Below are positions 48,288 through 57,249 of a stretch of 64,000 bases of DNA, piece after piece. Location of the stretch: contig JAJEKV010000014.1 of the NCBI GenBank assembly GCA_021234155.1, positions 19,793,513 through 19,857,512 on the forward strand, written 5' to 3'. Numbering within the stretch: position 1 is the stretch's first letter; each line of letters begins with the position of its first letter. The stretch comes from Isoetes taiwanensis (lineage: Eukaryota; Streptophyta; Lycopodiopsida; Isoetales; Isoetaceae). The notes beneath the pieces were generated by a model. It saw only the letters and a list, made by a program, of their open reading frames with translations. It was not told where the DNA came from and ran no database searches. The position numbers and the translations under genes are program-made.

Positions 48288-49859
48288 CTATTTATTGGCA
48301 TTTGATGTAGACGCTCGATGATCTGTTCCGGCTGCAGGGGGAGCAGTGTGCGGCGCCTGAGCAGCAGTTGCAGGAGCAGTTGGAACAGCGGGAGCAGGAG
48401 GTGCAGTAGGGGTACTGGTGGCAGTAGCAGGAGTGGCAGCAGCTTGATGCATTGCATCGGTGACCTCAGCAGGCACTGGCCTAAAAATGCAAAGCTTGCC
48501 TCGGACCAGGCCTGCAACACTCCCTCGACGACGTACGTTCCTGACTTGAGCCAGCTGCTACCGGCGGGACTTCTGTTGCATCGGAGTAAGATCCTGGTCG
48601 ACATACAGAGTAGTCCCCTTCAATTGCCTACTCTGACGCAGAATTGCCTCACGCACTCGCATGTCTGCCACCGTGAAGGTGACAACGCGCGGGCGATCTG
48701 TGCGTTGAGCCCCAAGGCGGCTTGCTCGAATAATGTGCATTGTAGTCTGAAATGCCATGCGAAATAAGATCTGATCCTGGATGTGCTTGGTGAGATCCTC
48801 TCCTGCCTCCTCCGAGAGTCCACGTACCACCACATTATGACGTCAGCGGCCCTGCTCCTGCTCCTCACTGAGTCGCGGGGCAACATTAGCTATCCCAGCA
48901 GGTGATGCATGTTGTCTGGACTGCGTGGGCTGTTCACAGCAAGGGCGGTGTGGTGTGAGAGATGGAGCAGGTGGTGTCTCTCTGCCTGTTTGGCGACTTG
49001 TGGGATGTGGGGCATGTGTGCTTGTCTGGCCCCGTGTTGTGGCCTCTGCTGCCTGGAGTCGGGAGCCTAGCTCCTGTTGAAATCTCTGCTGCTTGGCCAA
49101 TTCATTCGTGCACTGTCGTAATTGTTCATGGACCTCGGCATGGAGGCCCCTGCCTTGCTGAGTAATGGTTGCTCGGAGCTCCTGTATCTCCTGATCTTGT
49201 GTCGCAACCCTACTCTGTAGAGTTCTTAGCTCTGCCTGGCTGGCTTCGAAGGCGGCTCGGACGTTTTGTATTATGGTGGCAGACCCCTCAGCTTCTGACT
49301 TGAGGCGGGAGATAGTTGCCACTGTATCCTGCTCAACACCCTGCTTGTCCCGTGCCATAGTCTCTATGGTGGTGAGGAGGGAATCCACGCGAGCTCGCAG
49401 GTCAGCAAGGCCCTGCTTATCATGTTGCCTCTCAAAGTGTGCCAAGCGAAGCCCGTCTTCTAACTGCTGCATGCGGGTCCCCATCTCTGCAATCTGTTGC
49501 CTTTCCGCTGCCAACTGTCTTTTGAGCATGTGCGACGCTGAAGATTGTATCTCTGCTGCCAGTCCTGCAATCCGGGTTCTGTTGCCCTCAATCTGTTCCT
49601 CCATTTGTTTCATGGCCCTCGTCTGCGCATGTGTCGGGCTTGAGCAGCCTTCATCCGTCTCCCGGGTCAATCTCATAGATTGGGCCTTTGCCTGGGCCTC
49701 CCTCCTCATGCAAGAGGTTTCTCCCTTGTCCTTGTTATCCGACCGGGGCCGTTTTTGTGACGGTCCCTCCCCCTGGTTCTCCCAGTTGGGCTGGGGCTGG
49801 GGCTGGGGAATGTCTCCCTCCAAATGGGGGTCTGGGCAAGGGGCTACAGAAGTGGCCAT
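48288..49859 (-). CDS. LINE ORF1 protein (coiled coil plus RRM/CTD-like domain)
   Basis: From ATG at 49859, 338 codons are open. They carry a Pro/Gln-rich start, a KRPRSDNKDKGE basic patch, then a long coiled coil at about residues 85-265 with heptad-like ERQQIAEMGTRMQQLEDGLR. A single TGA at about 48843 is followed in the same frame by VVVRGLSEEAGEDLTKHI and VTFTVADMRVREAILRQSRQ, the RNA-binding and C-terminal domain pattern of L1 ORF1p. Copy A reads CGG CGG CGT instead of the TGA, so the stop may be a miscall at a CTG site. A TAG near 48557 precedes a Pro/Ala/Thr-rich tail that stops at 48288, 15 bases before the ORF2 ATG. ORF1p is an RNA chaperone that packages LINE RNA. Confidence 0.75.
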
Positions 49860-49934
49860 GAGGTTATATGGTATGGAAGGGGATTAGAGAGCTAAAGGGC
49901 TATCAAGATTGAGAAATGTTTAGAAAATATAAGC

Positions 49935-50010
49935 GGACGCCCGCCCTCGATTGGTTAGTTATACGAGGGGGTTTGGGGGTTCAACCACGTGGGTGGGTGG
50001 GGAGGGTTGA
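49935..50010 (+). mobile_element. tRNA-like SINE head (copy B)
   Basis: This is the counterpart of 24650-24720: GATTGGTTAGTTATACGAGG, then GGGTTTGGGGGTTCAACCAC. The B box is GGTTCAACC. Confidence 0.45.
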
Positions 50011-50139
50011 TTCCGGCTACTATTGGAATTCTTTTGGGATGGGCTTGGTTCGAAGAAGCTTTTTGGAATAGGTTGGGATGGGATTGGACACAAGAAAAAA
50101 GGCGACTCACCTAGCGAATTACTCTATTGGCGCGCCATG

Positions 50140-50760
50140 AGTCGTCTTGGTGAGAGAAGGTGGGCCAAGGCGCTAGAGAGACAAGGTGGAGAAGGCGCGA
50201 GAGAGAGAAGGTGGAGAAGGCGCGAGAGAGGGAAGGTAGAGAGAGATGAAAAGGAAGGCTAGGGAGAGAAAGTAGAGAGAGAAAGTGGAGCAGGGCGCAG
50301 GAGGGAAAGTAAAAACTCTAGAGAAGGTGGGCCAAGGCGCTAGAGAGAGAGAGTGGAAATGGTGGCTAGAGAGAGAGAGTGGAGCAAGGCGCTAGACAGA
50401 GAGAGTGGGAATGGTGGCTAGAGAGAGAGTGGAGCAAGGCGCTAGAGAGAGGAGAGAGAGTGGAGCAAGGCTCTAGAGAGAGGATAGAGACCTAAATACT
50501 AGTAGGAATATAGATGTTTCTAGCTAGAATTCCATAAATCCCAATAAATGCGGTCTGTACAAGAGCCCACCTGGAGCAAGGCGCTAGAGAGAAAGTAAAA
50601 CTCTAGAGAAGGTGGGCCAAGGCGCTAGAGAGAGAAAGTGGAAAGGAAGGCTAGAGAGAGAAAGTGGAGCAAGGCACTAGAGAGAGAAAGTGGAGCAAGG
50701 TGCTAGAGAGAGAGAGTGGAGCAAGGCGCTAGAGAGAGGATAGAGACCTAAATACTAGTA
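50140..50760. repeat. Purine-strand minisatellite (copy B)
   Basis: Units of the form GGAGCAAGGCGCTAGAGAGAG with length variation are repeated over about 600 bases. Inside it a longer segment (GAGGATAGAGACCTAAATAC through GCGGTCTGT.ACAAGAGCCC) occurs twice, at about 50470-50571 and 50732-50828, so about 260 bp is duplicated. Long reading frames across it are repeat artefacts. Confidence 0.75.
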
Positions 50761-50839
50761 GGAATAGAGATGTTTCTAGCTAGAATCCCATAAATCCCAA
50801 TAAATGCGGTCTGTGAACAAGAGCCCACCTGGCTGTGGA

Positions 50840-51682
50840 GGTTATACTGTGATTGAGCACCAGCCAACGGACACAATGGTGAAGAGGAAGTGGGATCTTG
50901 ATGGGCAACGCTACTGGGTCTCCATAGTGTGCTAGGCTTATAGCCGATCATCGTGGGTGGCCGGGTTATGGATCTGACACCCCCTGGGTTGCAGGCAACG
51001 TCCCGAAAGAACGTCCTGGGCTCGTGGGGGGAATCTCGATCTATGCATTTTGGGGGGTTAAAGTTGGGTACGTACGTGTGTAAGATCCTCTCGTCACCCA
51101 TGGAACATTGTTCTCTGGGAAGGGACTTGTCCCTTTTCTGCCTCATCGGATGGGAAATGCAATCTAGAGTAGTCTCATAGGGTGATTCGATGAGATTACG
51201 TTTGCGGAAGGCTACAATCATGTCATAGCATGTTCCAACTTATCTGCAAAGTGTGCACATGAGGGGCGGATGGAGTAGACTACTCTAGCCATTGTCCTAT
51301 GGCAGCCAACCATCTATTGTTATCCAGAGACCCTGACTGTCAATCGACCCCTTGAGTCTGAACCCAGGGTAGAACTCTCATTTCTGATGCACTTTGTATG
51401 CTATATTAGTATTATGTTGGTGATCGTATTGATGATGGATGGGCCACCCTTCGTAGTGGCATATTATTTATGTGAATTGTTGCTAGTGCTAACATGTATA
51501 TAGGCTTCTGCAGTGTAGCATATCCCAGAGAAGGCATGGGGCGAATGACGACTCCACTCGGACATGACCATCCCAAGTGGTCCGAATCAGATGGAGGGCC
51601 TTTCCTGGTGATAGAGTTGCTGGGAACGAGAATTTTCCGTATTTATGCGATTGAGCATCGTATAGGTTCGGGGAGCGTCACA
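50840..51682 (+). mobile_element. Probable 5' LTR of a Ty3-type element (right part)
   Basis: The sequence ends GGGGAGCGTCACA immediately before a tRNA-Met-type primer binding site. A TATA-like GTATATAG lies at about 51495. The left end (TG) cannot be placed because the LTR merges into the minisatellite. Only the part up to 51401 is shared with copy A (to 25974). Confidence 0.5.
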
Positions 51683-51683
51683 A

Positions 51684-51696
51684 TGGTATTAGAGCC
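51684..51696 (+). promoter_or_regulatory. Primer binding site, tRNA-Met type
   Basis: TGGTATTAGAGCC follows the LTR end CACA by one base. It differs by one base from the usual TGGTATCAGAGCC that pairs with the 3' end of initiator tRNA-Met in plant LTR elements. Confidence 0.65.
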
Positions 51697-52069
51697 ATGA
51701 TCTCGGTAGAACGGATCATAGCATTGGCAATGCCCTAATTAGTTAGATCGAATAGTTCGTAGTGAGAGCTAAAGAAATCCTCTTAAAATCTTGTGTGATA
51801 TGCCAAAATATAGGTGTCTGAAGGATGGGTCAATTAGGAAGAGAAAGGTAGGAGAAGAAGGAGCAACCATGTTGAGGATGGGCTAAGTAGAGGTCACTTG
51901 CTCCAGAGGCCATAACTTTTTGTAGAAAACTGAAAGCCCCACCCAAAGGCGTATTAGTTGGGATATTTTTAGACCTTTCTAAAATATTGCACTGCGATAC
52001 ATTTTTTGTTTAGAATTTGATTTTAAACTCGAAAACAGCGCAATGTAATTCGCAATTAAAAAAAAAAGG
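51697..52069. other. Leader-like stretch of the LTR element, no gene seen
   Basis: About 370 bases follow the primer binding site, without a gag-like frame, up to an A-run at 52059-52068 that abuts the truncated LINE. Confidence 0.4.
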
Positions 52070-52568
52070 GTGTTGTGCACGGAGGGTTGCCCCGCCAGGA
52101 CAGGTTCTGTCACTGCTGTCAAACGGGTGCCATTGAGGATGAGTCTCACACTTTCCAGAGTTGCATTCAGTCAGATCCAGGCCAGATACGCTCCCTTAGT
52201 ACGGCCGGACTTGCCCCTACATTTGCTGATGAACACACCGTCAGTACGTGCTCTGGGGTCGTACATTCAGGAGGTACTGGATCTGCGAGCTCACCTTTGC
52301 TCCCGCCTGGCTGCCCACTGATCAGGCACTACAGGTGCGGTGCATGAGTGTATATATTTGTGTGTTTTTGCATTTTGTATATTGGAACAGTTTGTCAGCA
52401 GGCTGATTGCTGCCACGGTTTTTCCCTCGAAAACCCTTCGGGGCGGGGGTTTTTTAATCCGGGTAGTAATCCGCTTGCTGCGCTTTTGTATTGGGTCCCA
52501 TAGACCGATTGATCTCCGTGGACGATAAAAATACCCTCCTTCCTTCCTTCCTTCCTTCCTTCCTTCCT
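52070..52568 (+). mobile_element. 5'-truncated LINE of the same family
   Basis: The start reads the ORF2 C-terminus: CHCCQTGAIEDESHTFQSC (about 52107-52160) corresponds to the Cys/His end of the LINE ORF2 in the duplicated block. SYIQEVLDLRAHLC follows. The 3' UTR has the hairpin 52405-52471, the GGGTCCCATAGACCGATTGATCTCCGTGG stretch (split here only for reference: 52493-52521) and a (TTCC)n tail (52537-52568). It differs from the other copies in tail type and in the hairpin stem, so it is an independent insertion. Confidence 0.8.
52405..52471 (+). other. LINE 3' hairpin, third version
   Basis: The stem GATTGCTGCC/GGTAGTAATC encloses GGTTTTTCCCTCGAAAACCC, a TTCG tetraloop closed by CCC/GGG, and GGGGTTTTTTAATCC. 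Stem bases differ from the other versions while pairing is mostly retained, with two positions pairing as G-T. Confidence 0.65.
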
Positions 52569-52589
52569 CTGGTGACCCAAGAGTGCATT

Positions 52590-53162
52590 TTCGATTAGAT
52601 TGTTTCGTGTTAGAGCTTCTTTGTTTTAGGTCTCTACCCTCCCTTATCCCACAAGCAGCAGAGATGCAGCAAAGGAACTACCATGAATCATAAATCCATC
52701 CATAACCTCAATGTAAACAACAATAAAAGATTAACCATTCATCTAATCTTACAAGGGTTAATTCTAGCTAGAAGCTCCAGCTATCTACACCTTAACCAAT
52801 ATCTTGGCTAGAAGCGTTGTCTCTCAAAGTCTCTATCTCTCTGGTTTGAACAAGCTGCTCCTCCTCTCCCAAATCCCCCAAATCGATTTGGGGCAAAAAT
52901 TGGGGTGGATGCCCAATTTTAATTATCCCTGGATTAGCAAGTCCATTAGGGCCAACCAATTTGGCTCAAGTGGCGCTTGCTAATTAGCTTAATTAATAAT
53001 TAATTAATATAATTAATTATTAACTAGCTAAGGTTGGATAATTAGGTTAATTAATTAATGCAATTTTAGCATAGCTAACTATTAACTAATTACCATTACA
53101 TACTTATGGTGATGTGTCATGTATTTTGTACATATAGCATATAAAATACGTGGAACGTCACA
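52590..53162 (-). mobile_element. 3' LTR of a Ty3-type element
   Basis: Reading the minus strand, the LTR starts TGTGACGTTCCACG at 53162 directly after the polypurine tract. It runs through AT-rich TTAATTAATT repeats (53080-52970), AATTGGGGTGG-like and TTCTAGCTAGAATTAAC segments. The LINE tail lies beyond about 52590, so the LTR end is displaced or lost. The same LTR appears in inverted orientation at 19240-19605 and 44440-44803, and its first part at 15535 and 40735. Confidence 0.7.
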
Positions 53163-53176
53163 TTCTCCCCCCTTGG
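53163..53176 (-). promoter_or_regulatory. Polypurine tract of the Ty3-type element
   Basis: On the minus strand CCAAGGGGGGAGAA lies directly before the LTR start TGTGACG. It is the priming site for plus-strand synthesis. Confidence 0.7.
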
Positions 53177-53329
53177 ATTAATGCTGTCCTCAGCATTGAA
53201 GTAGATTGGGTAACATAATATTACAATTTCATTATAACTGAAGTAGTAATAAAAGATATATAGTGATCATATATGATCGTTGTTTCTTATTGTAGTCATA
53301 CAGAGAACACAAGGCACTCAAAACTTAGA

Positions 53330-53830
53330 ACATATACAAAACAGGGGTCATGGGTGCGTTTTGTCTGTCCATCTATTGGGGGTGATAGGTTGTACTCATG
53401 GAGAGTTTGGCCTGGATAGTGCTAAAGAAATCCGTCCAGAAAGCACTAACGAACTTAAGATCCCTATCTGATATAATCATCTGTGGCATACCATGAAGGC
53501 AGAAGATCTCCTTAGTAAAAAGGTATGACATGTCCAATGCAGTGTCGGCGGTTCGGCATGGCAAAAAGTGTGCCATTTTAGAGAGTTTATCCATCACTAC
53601 CATCAAAGCATCATATCCCCTCAAGGTTGGTGGAAGGTCGACTATGAAATCCATAGTAATGATTTCCCACTTGGTATTGGGAACTTCCAAATGTTTGAGC
53701 TCTCCTGGAATACGTAATCGCTCGGGCATTGTTTGTTAACAAAGCTGACACTACTTAATGTATTTTGCAATATGCTTTTTTATGCCGATCCAAAAATAAC
53801 TTGACCTTATCTTGAAATATGACGTCAATG
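53330..53830 (-). pseudogene. Ty3-type integrase, dead fragment
   Basis: The 118-residue frame 53729-53373 is an integrase catalytic core: WEIITMDFIVDLPP (first Asp), DALMVVMDKLSKMAHFLPC, then MIISDRDLKFVSAFW (second Asp) and STTYHPQ. Directly after it a stop appears. In the shifted frame the expected DGQTERT reads DGQTKRT, so the catalytic Glu codon is Lys (AAA). Upstream (53765-53730) the zinc-finger end AKYIK-CQLC-QTMPERL has two stops. It belongs to the LTR at 52590-53162. Confidence 0.85.
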
Positions 53831-54527
53831 ACCAGTAGCTTATCTAGCCCAGTGAGCTTATATCCCTGACTCCTATGAACTGGCATCTCCTTGGCCAGCT
53901 ACTTCCATCGCATGCATAATCATTCTTGCCTAATCTCTCAATATACCCATCCATCAAAATGGCCAGTACAAAACGAACCTTGAAATAAGTTTGACCCTCT
54001 CATTGCAGAATAGGCAACTGTTTATGCCTGCGAGTGATGCCATAAAGTACTTGATAAGCGTGACGGTCATCTCCTAACATCTAAAGCAGAAGACTCTGGG
54101 GAAGACATAGGTGGACAGGGTCGTCGAGTCAGGCACAGTGGGGGACTATCTCTTGGATGTAAAACTTCGCCCAGGGGTCATACTCGTGATTGGCCTGCAA
54201 TTGGTGATAAGGTCCATTTCTTGAAGAAGGTATGGGTGGAAATAATAAAAGGGCATCTGAAGATCCCAGTGCTCGCCGTCAGCACCACTAAAGACGCTTG
54301 GAGTAGTCCATGGAGTAAGGTAAAAAGGGTAGAAGGAGAAGGAGGCGCTAGAAGGGGCTGCAAAAGTGAAACCCTAAAAGTGAACTCCACTTTAATATGC
54401 TATGTCAGCAACAAACGTGTTACTGAGTGAAATTCTTTGACATATATTCAACATAATAAAGGGTATGTATCTATACAAAAAGTGTACAGTGATATTACAA
54501 AAAAAAAAAAGCTACACGGGACTTGTC
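53831..54527. other. Stretch without an identified gene
   Basis: The minus strand near 53880-53800 may continue decayed Ty3 pol. No reverse transcriptase motif was seen. An A-run lies at 54499-54510. Confidence 0.35.
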
Positions 54528-55262
54528 CTAATGGTGATCTCCTCTAATCCTTCGAGTTAGATGCAGATCCTTTGGCATTATAGTAATGCAATTTGCGTGA
54601 ATTGCACAAAGGTTAACATCGCCGAATAGGGCTATTATGTAGTCCTTTGCTGCCTCTTGCAATGCAAGCATGGCGTAGGTCTGGAATCTGAAGTCAGACT
54701 TGAACTCTTGGGCAATCTCTCGGACTAACCTCTGGAAGAGTAACTTACGTGTCAGAAGTTCTGTGGACTTCTGATACTTGCAGATCTCCCACAAGGCTAC
54801 TGTGCCTGACCTCAATCTATGAGGCTTCTTTGCCGCAGTTCGTGCTCGGGGAAGAGCTGGCCTCACAGGTGAAAGAGGCCTAGCTTCTTGAACCCGCTGC
54901 CATCGCTGATTTGCTGAGATGGTCTTACTCATTCCACCCATAGCTTGAAGGGTGGTCTTATAATTCTTCTCGAGCTTCCTTCCGGTGAACTTGATTCGTC
55001 CTTTTGTAGGGGTTGGGTCTTGCATATCTGGATTCTGTTTAGCCTTCTGTTCCGCCTCCTTTCGAGCATGTCTTTCCTCTGCCTCATGGATCTGAATCCT
55101 TTTGTTCATCTCCACTTTATACCAACCAGGTTGGTTTGCCATACCCCGCTCTATGGGTTGTAGGAACTCAGGAGTAAAATAGTTAGGGAAGTCCTCCCAT
55201 ATAAATTTCTGGGCAATCTCGTCATAGTAGTATGGGGGTATGGTAAAACAATCACTTTCCAT
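54528..55262 (-). CDS. ORF ending in a histone H3 fold
   Basis: A minus-strand frame is open from about 55334 to the stop at 54528; the first in-frame ATG is at 55262. The last 100 residues (54830-54531) align without gaps to canonical H3 residues 36-135: [67 protein letters not shown] and RRIRGDHH. The usual H3 tail is absent. It is replaced by about 145 residues I do not recognise, acidic-aromatic at first ([19 protein letters not shown]) and then Lys-rich ([18 protein letters not shown]). Histone H3 forms a nucleosome core dimer with H4. Losses such as R49W, R52C, P66L, K115N and R116C hit structural or DNA-contact positions, so nucleosome function is doubtful. No intron is visible in the H3 part. 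The CENP-A-type longer loop 1 is absent. Confidence 0.8.
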   Translation of the reverse strand: MESDCFTIPPYYYDEIAQKFIWEDFPNYFTPEFLQPIERGMANQPGWYKVEMNKRIQIHEAEERHARKEAEQKAKQNPDMQDPTPTKGRIKFTGRKLEKNYKTTLQAMGGMSKTISANQRWQRVQEARPLSPVRPALPRARTAAKKPHRLRSGTVALWEICKYQKSTELLTRKLLFQRLVREIAQEFKSDFRFQTYAMLALQEAAKDYIIALFGDVNLCAIHANCITIMPKDLHLTRRIRGDHH

Positions 55263-55390
55263 GACACACTCCCCATAATACAAGGAAATATATGGGATGC
55301 CTCTATCCTTAGGGTTACCCTTTGCTGCCTCTTAGGCGCGTCAGTCGTGGTCGCCAAGTCCATAATCTGTTGAGCTTCCCTCCTTATGAG
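55263..55390 (-). CDS. Upstream reading frame of the H3-like gene, one frame change
   Basis: The minus strand reads [20 protein letters not shown] at 55390-55330. It then needs one frame change to join [19 protein letters not shown], which is in frame with the H3-like ORF. The frame is cut at 55390 by the hAT element and resumes at 56829. Confidence 0.5.
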
Positions 55391-56820
55391 CAGGGAAAAC
55401 ATTAAGCATGCTATATATTTTTCCATAAAAAATAGTTTGGCTATTTTTCAAAATTTTACAGTACTTTATGATATATATTTGGCTAAAGTTATTATTACCA
55501 TTACATTTGTATGTACTTGACTTAACAAAACTTTTGAATTAAGTACTATAAACTTTCACTTGGCTATTTTTTTTAACTGGAAAAAACAAAAAATATAAAT
55601 TCTGTAGCTTTAGATTTATGTGCTACAATTACAAATAATAATCAACAATCAAGAAATATACAATAATGTTAAAAAGCTTTTAACAAAAGCTCACAACATA
55701 GCTTATAATATCCATGATCTGAACAACATTCAATGCAATGACACCTTCTAGATATGGTGATCAAATTGCACTTATCTCTAACCCTTGAGGGAAGATATTA
55801 TGCAACCAACTCGGGCAGGGAAAAAATTACTAAAGTCATATTTTAGATTAGCTAGAACAACTTTGGCTAATTTAACCCAAAATACATAGGAAAACTTTTG
55901 AATGTTTGGCTAAAGTTGAATAATTTTCCTTTGCTAGTTTTGAATGTTTGGCTATTTTTTGTTTGAACCTTTATATAAACTTTAGCCAAACATTTATGCT
56001 ATGCCAAACTTTTTATTGTACGAACATATTAATAATAGAAATCTACTAGTTGGAGAACAAAGAACTGTCCATCTAATATAGTATTAGCAACCTCTATTCC
56101 ATAATCTCATGAATAATCTCATATTTTACATTAGCTATTAAAAAGTATGGCTAATCTATCCCTAAATGCATAGGAAAACTTTCGAACGTTTGGCTAAAGT
56201 GGAAGAATTTTTCCTCTCCTTCTTTCTTAGGTTTGGCTAAACCTTGGTGTAAGGGAGGTCAACTTTGAAAATATTTAGCGATTTTTTTCTTTTTTCCAAA
56301 AATTTTCTCCTTTATAGTTTAGCCGTACTTTTTCCAAAAATGTCCAAAAAATCGCCATTTGGCTAATATTAGCCGCTATTTTTTTCCCAGAACTCGGGCA
56401 TCTACAGGCATATTGGCTATCTCTTACAATTCCTTTCTGAAGATGCACATATAGTATATGTAATAGAAATGCAGAGTTTGAAAAACTACTATCACTAATG
56501 ATGGTAGGTGGGAATGTGTAAAAGTCTATAATAAGAATTCATTTTTGTTTGGGTATTAATAATTTAATATGTAATTATTGTAATATAAAGAACGGCTAAT
56601 CCCTTTTTCTTTAAGGAAAAGGGGGAAAGTAATTTGGCTAATCCTAAAAAAATAATGGAATACTCATTTTAGCTATGGCTATTTTTTATTTTTTGTAAAG
56701 AATAACAATAAGAATAAAAATAAGAATAAGAAATCTCTCTTCATAAAATCGCCGCAAAAATTGTCTAGACCCCCTAAAAAATCGCCATTTGGCTATTAAT
56801 AGCCACTAATTTTTCCCATG
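55391..56820. mobile_element. Outer hAT-type MITE with 8-bp target duplication
   Basis: The left end CAGGGAAAAC (55391) and the inverted right end CATGGGAAAAATTAG (56820) are flanked by the perfect duplication CTTATGAG (55383-55390 and 56821-56828). The interior is AT-rich, non-coding and rich in TTTGGCTA. It interrupts the reading frame upstream of the H3-like ORF. Another MITE is nested inside. Confidence 0.85.
55816..56390. mobile_element. Inner hAT-type MITE with 8-bp target duplication
   Basis: This 575-bp element has ends CAGGGAAAAAATTA and, inverted, CTGGGAAAAAAATAG. It is flanked by AACTCGGG on both sides (55808-55815 and 56391-56398). The right subterminal part carries the palindrome GGCTAATATTAGCC; the outer element has GGCTATTAATAGCC at the equivalent place, so both belong to one family. 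Confidence 0.85.
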
Positions 56821-56828
56821 CTTATGAG

Positions 56829-56945
56829 TTCAACATGAGTGAGTCTCTGACTGAAGGGGATGATACTTGGTGAGAACTTGGTCTTGGTCTGGTTGTTGTG
56901 CAATAGTATAGCTAGCGCCTAAGGCGTTAAGCTTATGTAGAAGTT
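56829..56945 (-). CDS. Separated upstream exon part of the H3-like gene
   Basis: With the MITE and one target duplication ignored, the minus strand reads TKFSPSIIPFSQRLTHVEL directly into IRREAQQ at 55388. The frame is open back to about 56940, where TTAG could be an acceptor. This supports an older gene that predates the hAT insertion. A different frame of the same strand (57246-56830, 138 residues) is also open; I cannot tell whether it is coding. Confidence 0.45.
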
Positions 56946-57249
56946 GTTCGATCAAATGGAATACAGGATACGGTATCTTGATATGGAGCAAGCACGGGGG
57001 AGTGGTCCACGACGAATGGGTTATGAGAATATGGCAAAAATATGGCAAATAGTATGTGAATGTTTGTCCTAATGTATCCCCAAGTGTATAGAAAGAAGGG
57101 GCATGGGATAACATAACATTTGGGGGTGAAGAACCATTGATATTTATGGAATGGGTCGAGGCACTATCATTGGGAAGATTATTGGTCGAGAAAAAGATCA
57201 TAGATAATGTCCCATATGATAAGTCATGTAATCTAATTAAAGGCAAGGA

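Larger units (their letters stand above)
44804..49930 (-). mobile_element. L1-type LINE, about 5.1 kb (copy B)
   Basis: This is a non-LTR retrotransposon with the L1 plan: ORF1 (49859-48288), ORF2 with endonuclease and reverse transcriptase (48272 to about 44995), and a 3' UTR with a hairpin. It ends in a (TATTC)n microsatellite rather than poly(A). It sits inside an LTR of a Ty3 element. The 5' end is not precisely visible; a tRNA-like SINE head begins at about 49935. Several frames are still broken, so mobility cannot be judged. Confidence 0.9.
25987..51401. repeat. 25.4-kb duplicated block, copy B
   Basis: This is the second copy of the block, in the same order and orientation. It is better preserved in the LINE (44804-49930) and worse in the AT-rich left part, where coding frames that are open in copy A break. 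In places it is the copy that lost CAG or CTG: ACTGCATTCTGCAAG of copy A reads ACGCATTACGCAAG near 46372. From 37990 to 39350 it is not a simple copy but a mosaic of two unrelated loci. Immediately to the right (51402 on) the sequence is unique in this window. Confidence 0.9.

Noticed and set aside
52395-52580. A Lys-Glu-Gly repeat peptide on the minus strand
   Set aside because: It comes from the (TTCC)n tail of the truncated LINE.
54531-54830. A centromeric H3 (CENH3)
   Set aside because: The fold aligns with ordinary H3 without gaps and lacks the longer loop 1 expected of CENH3.
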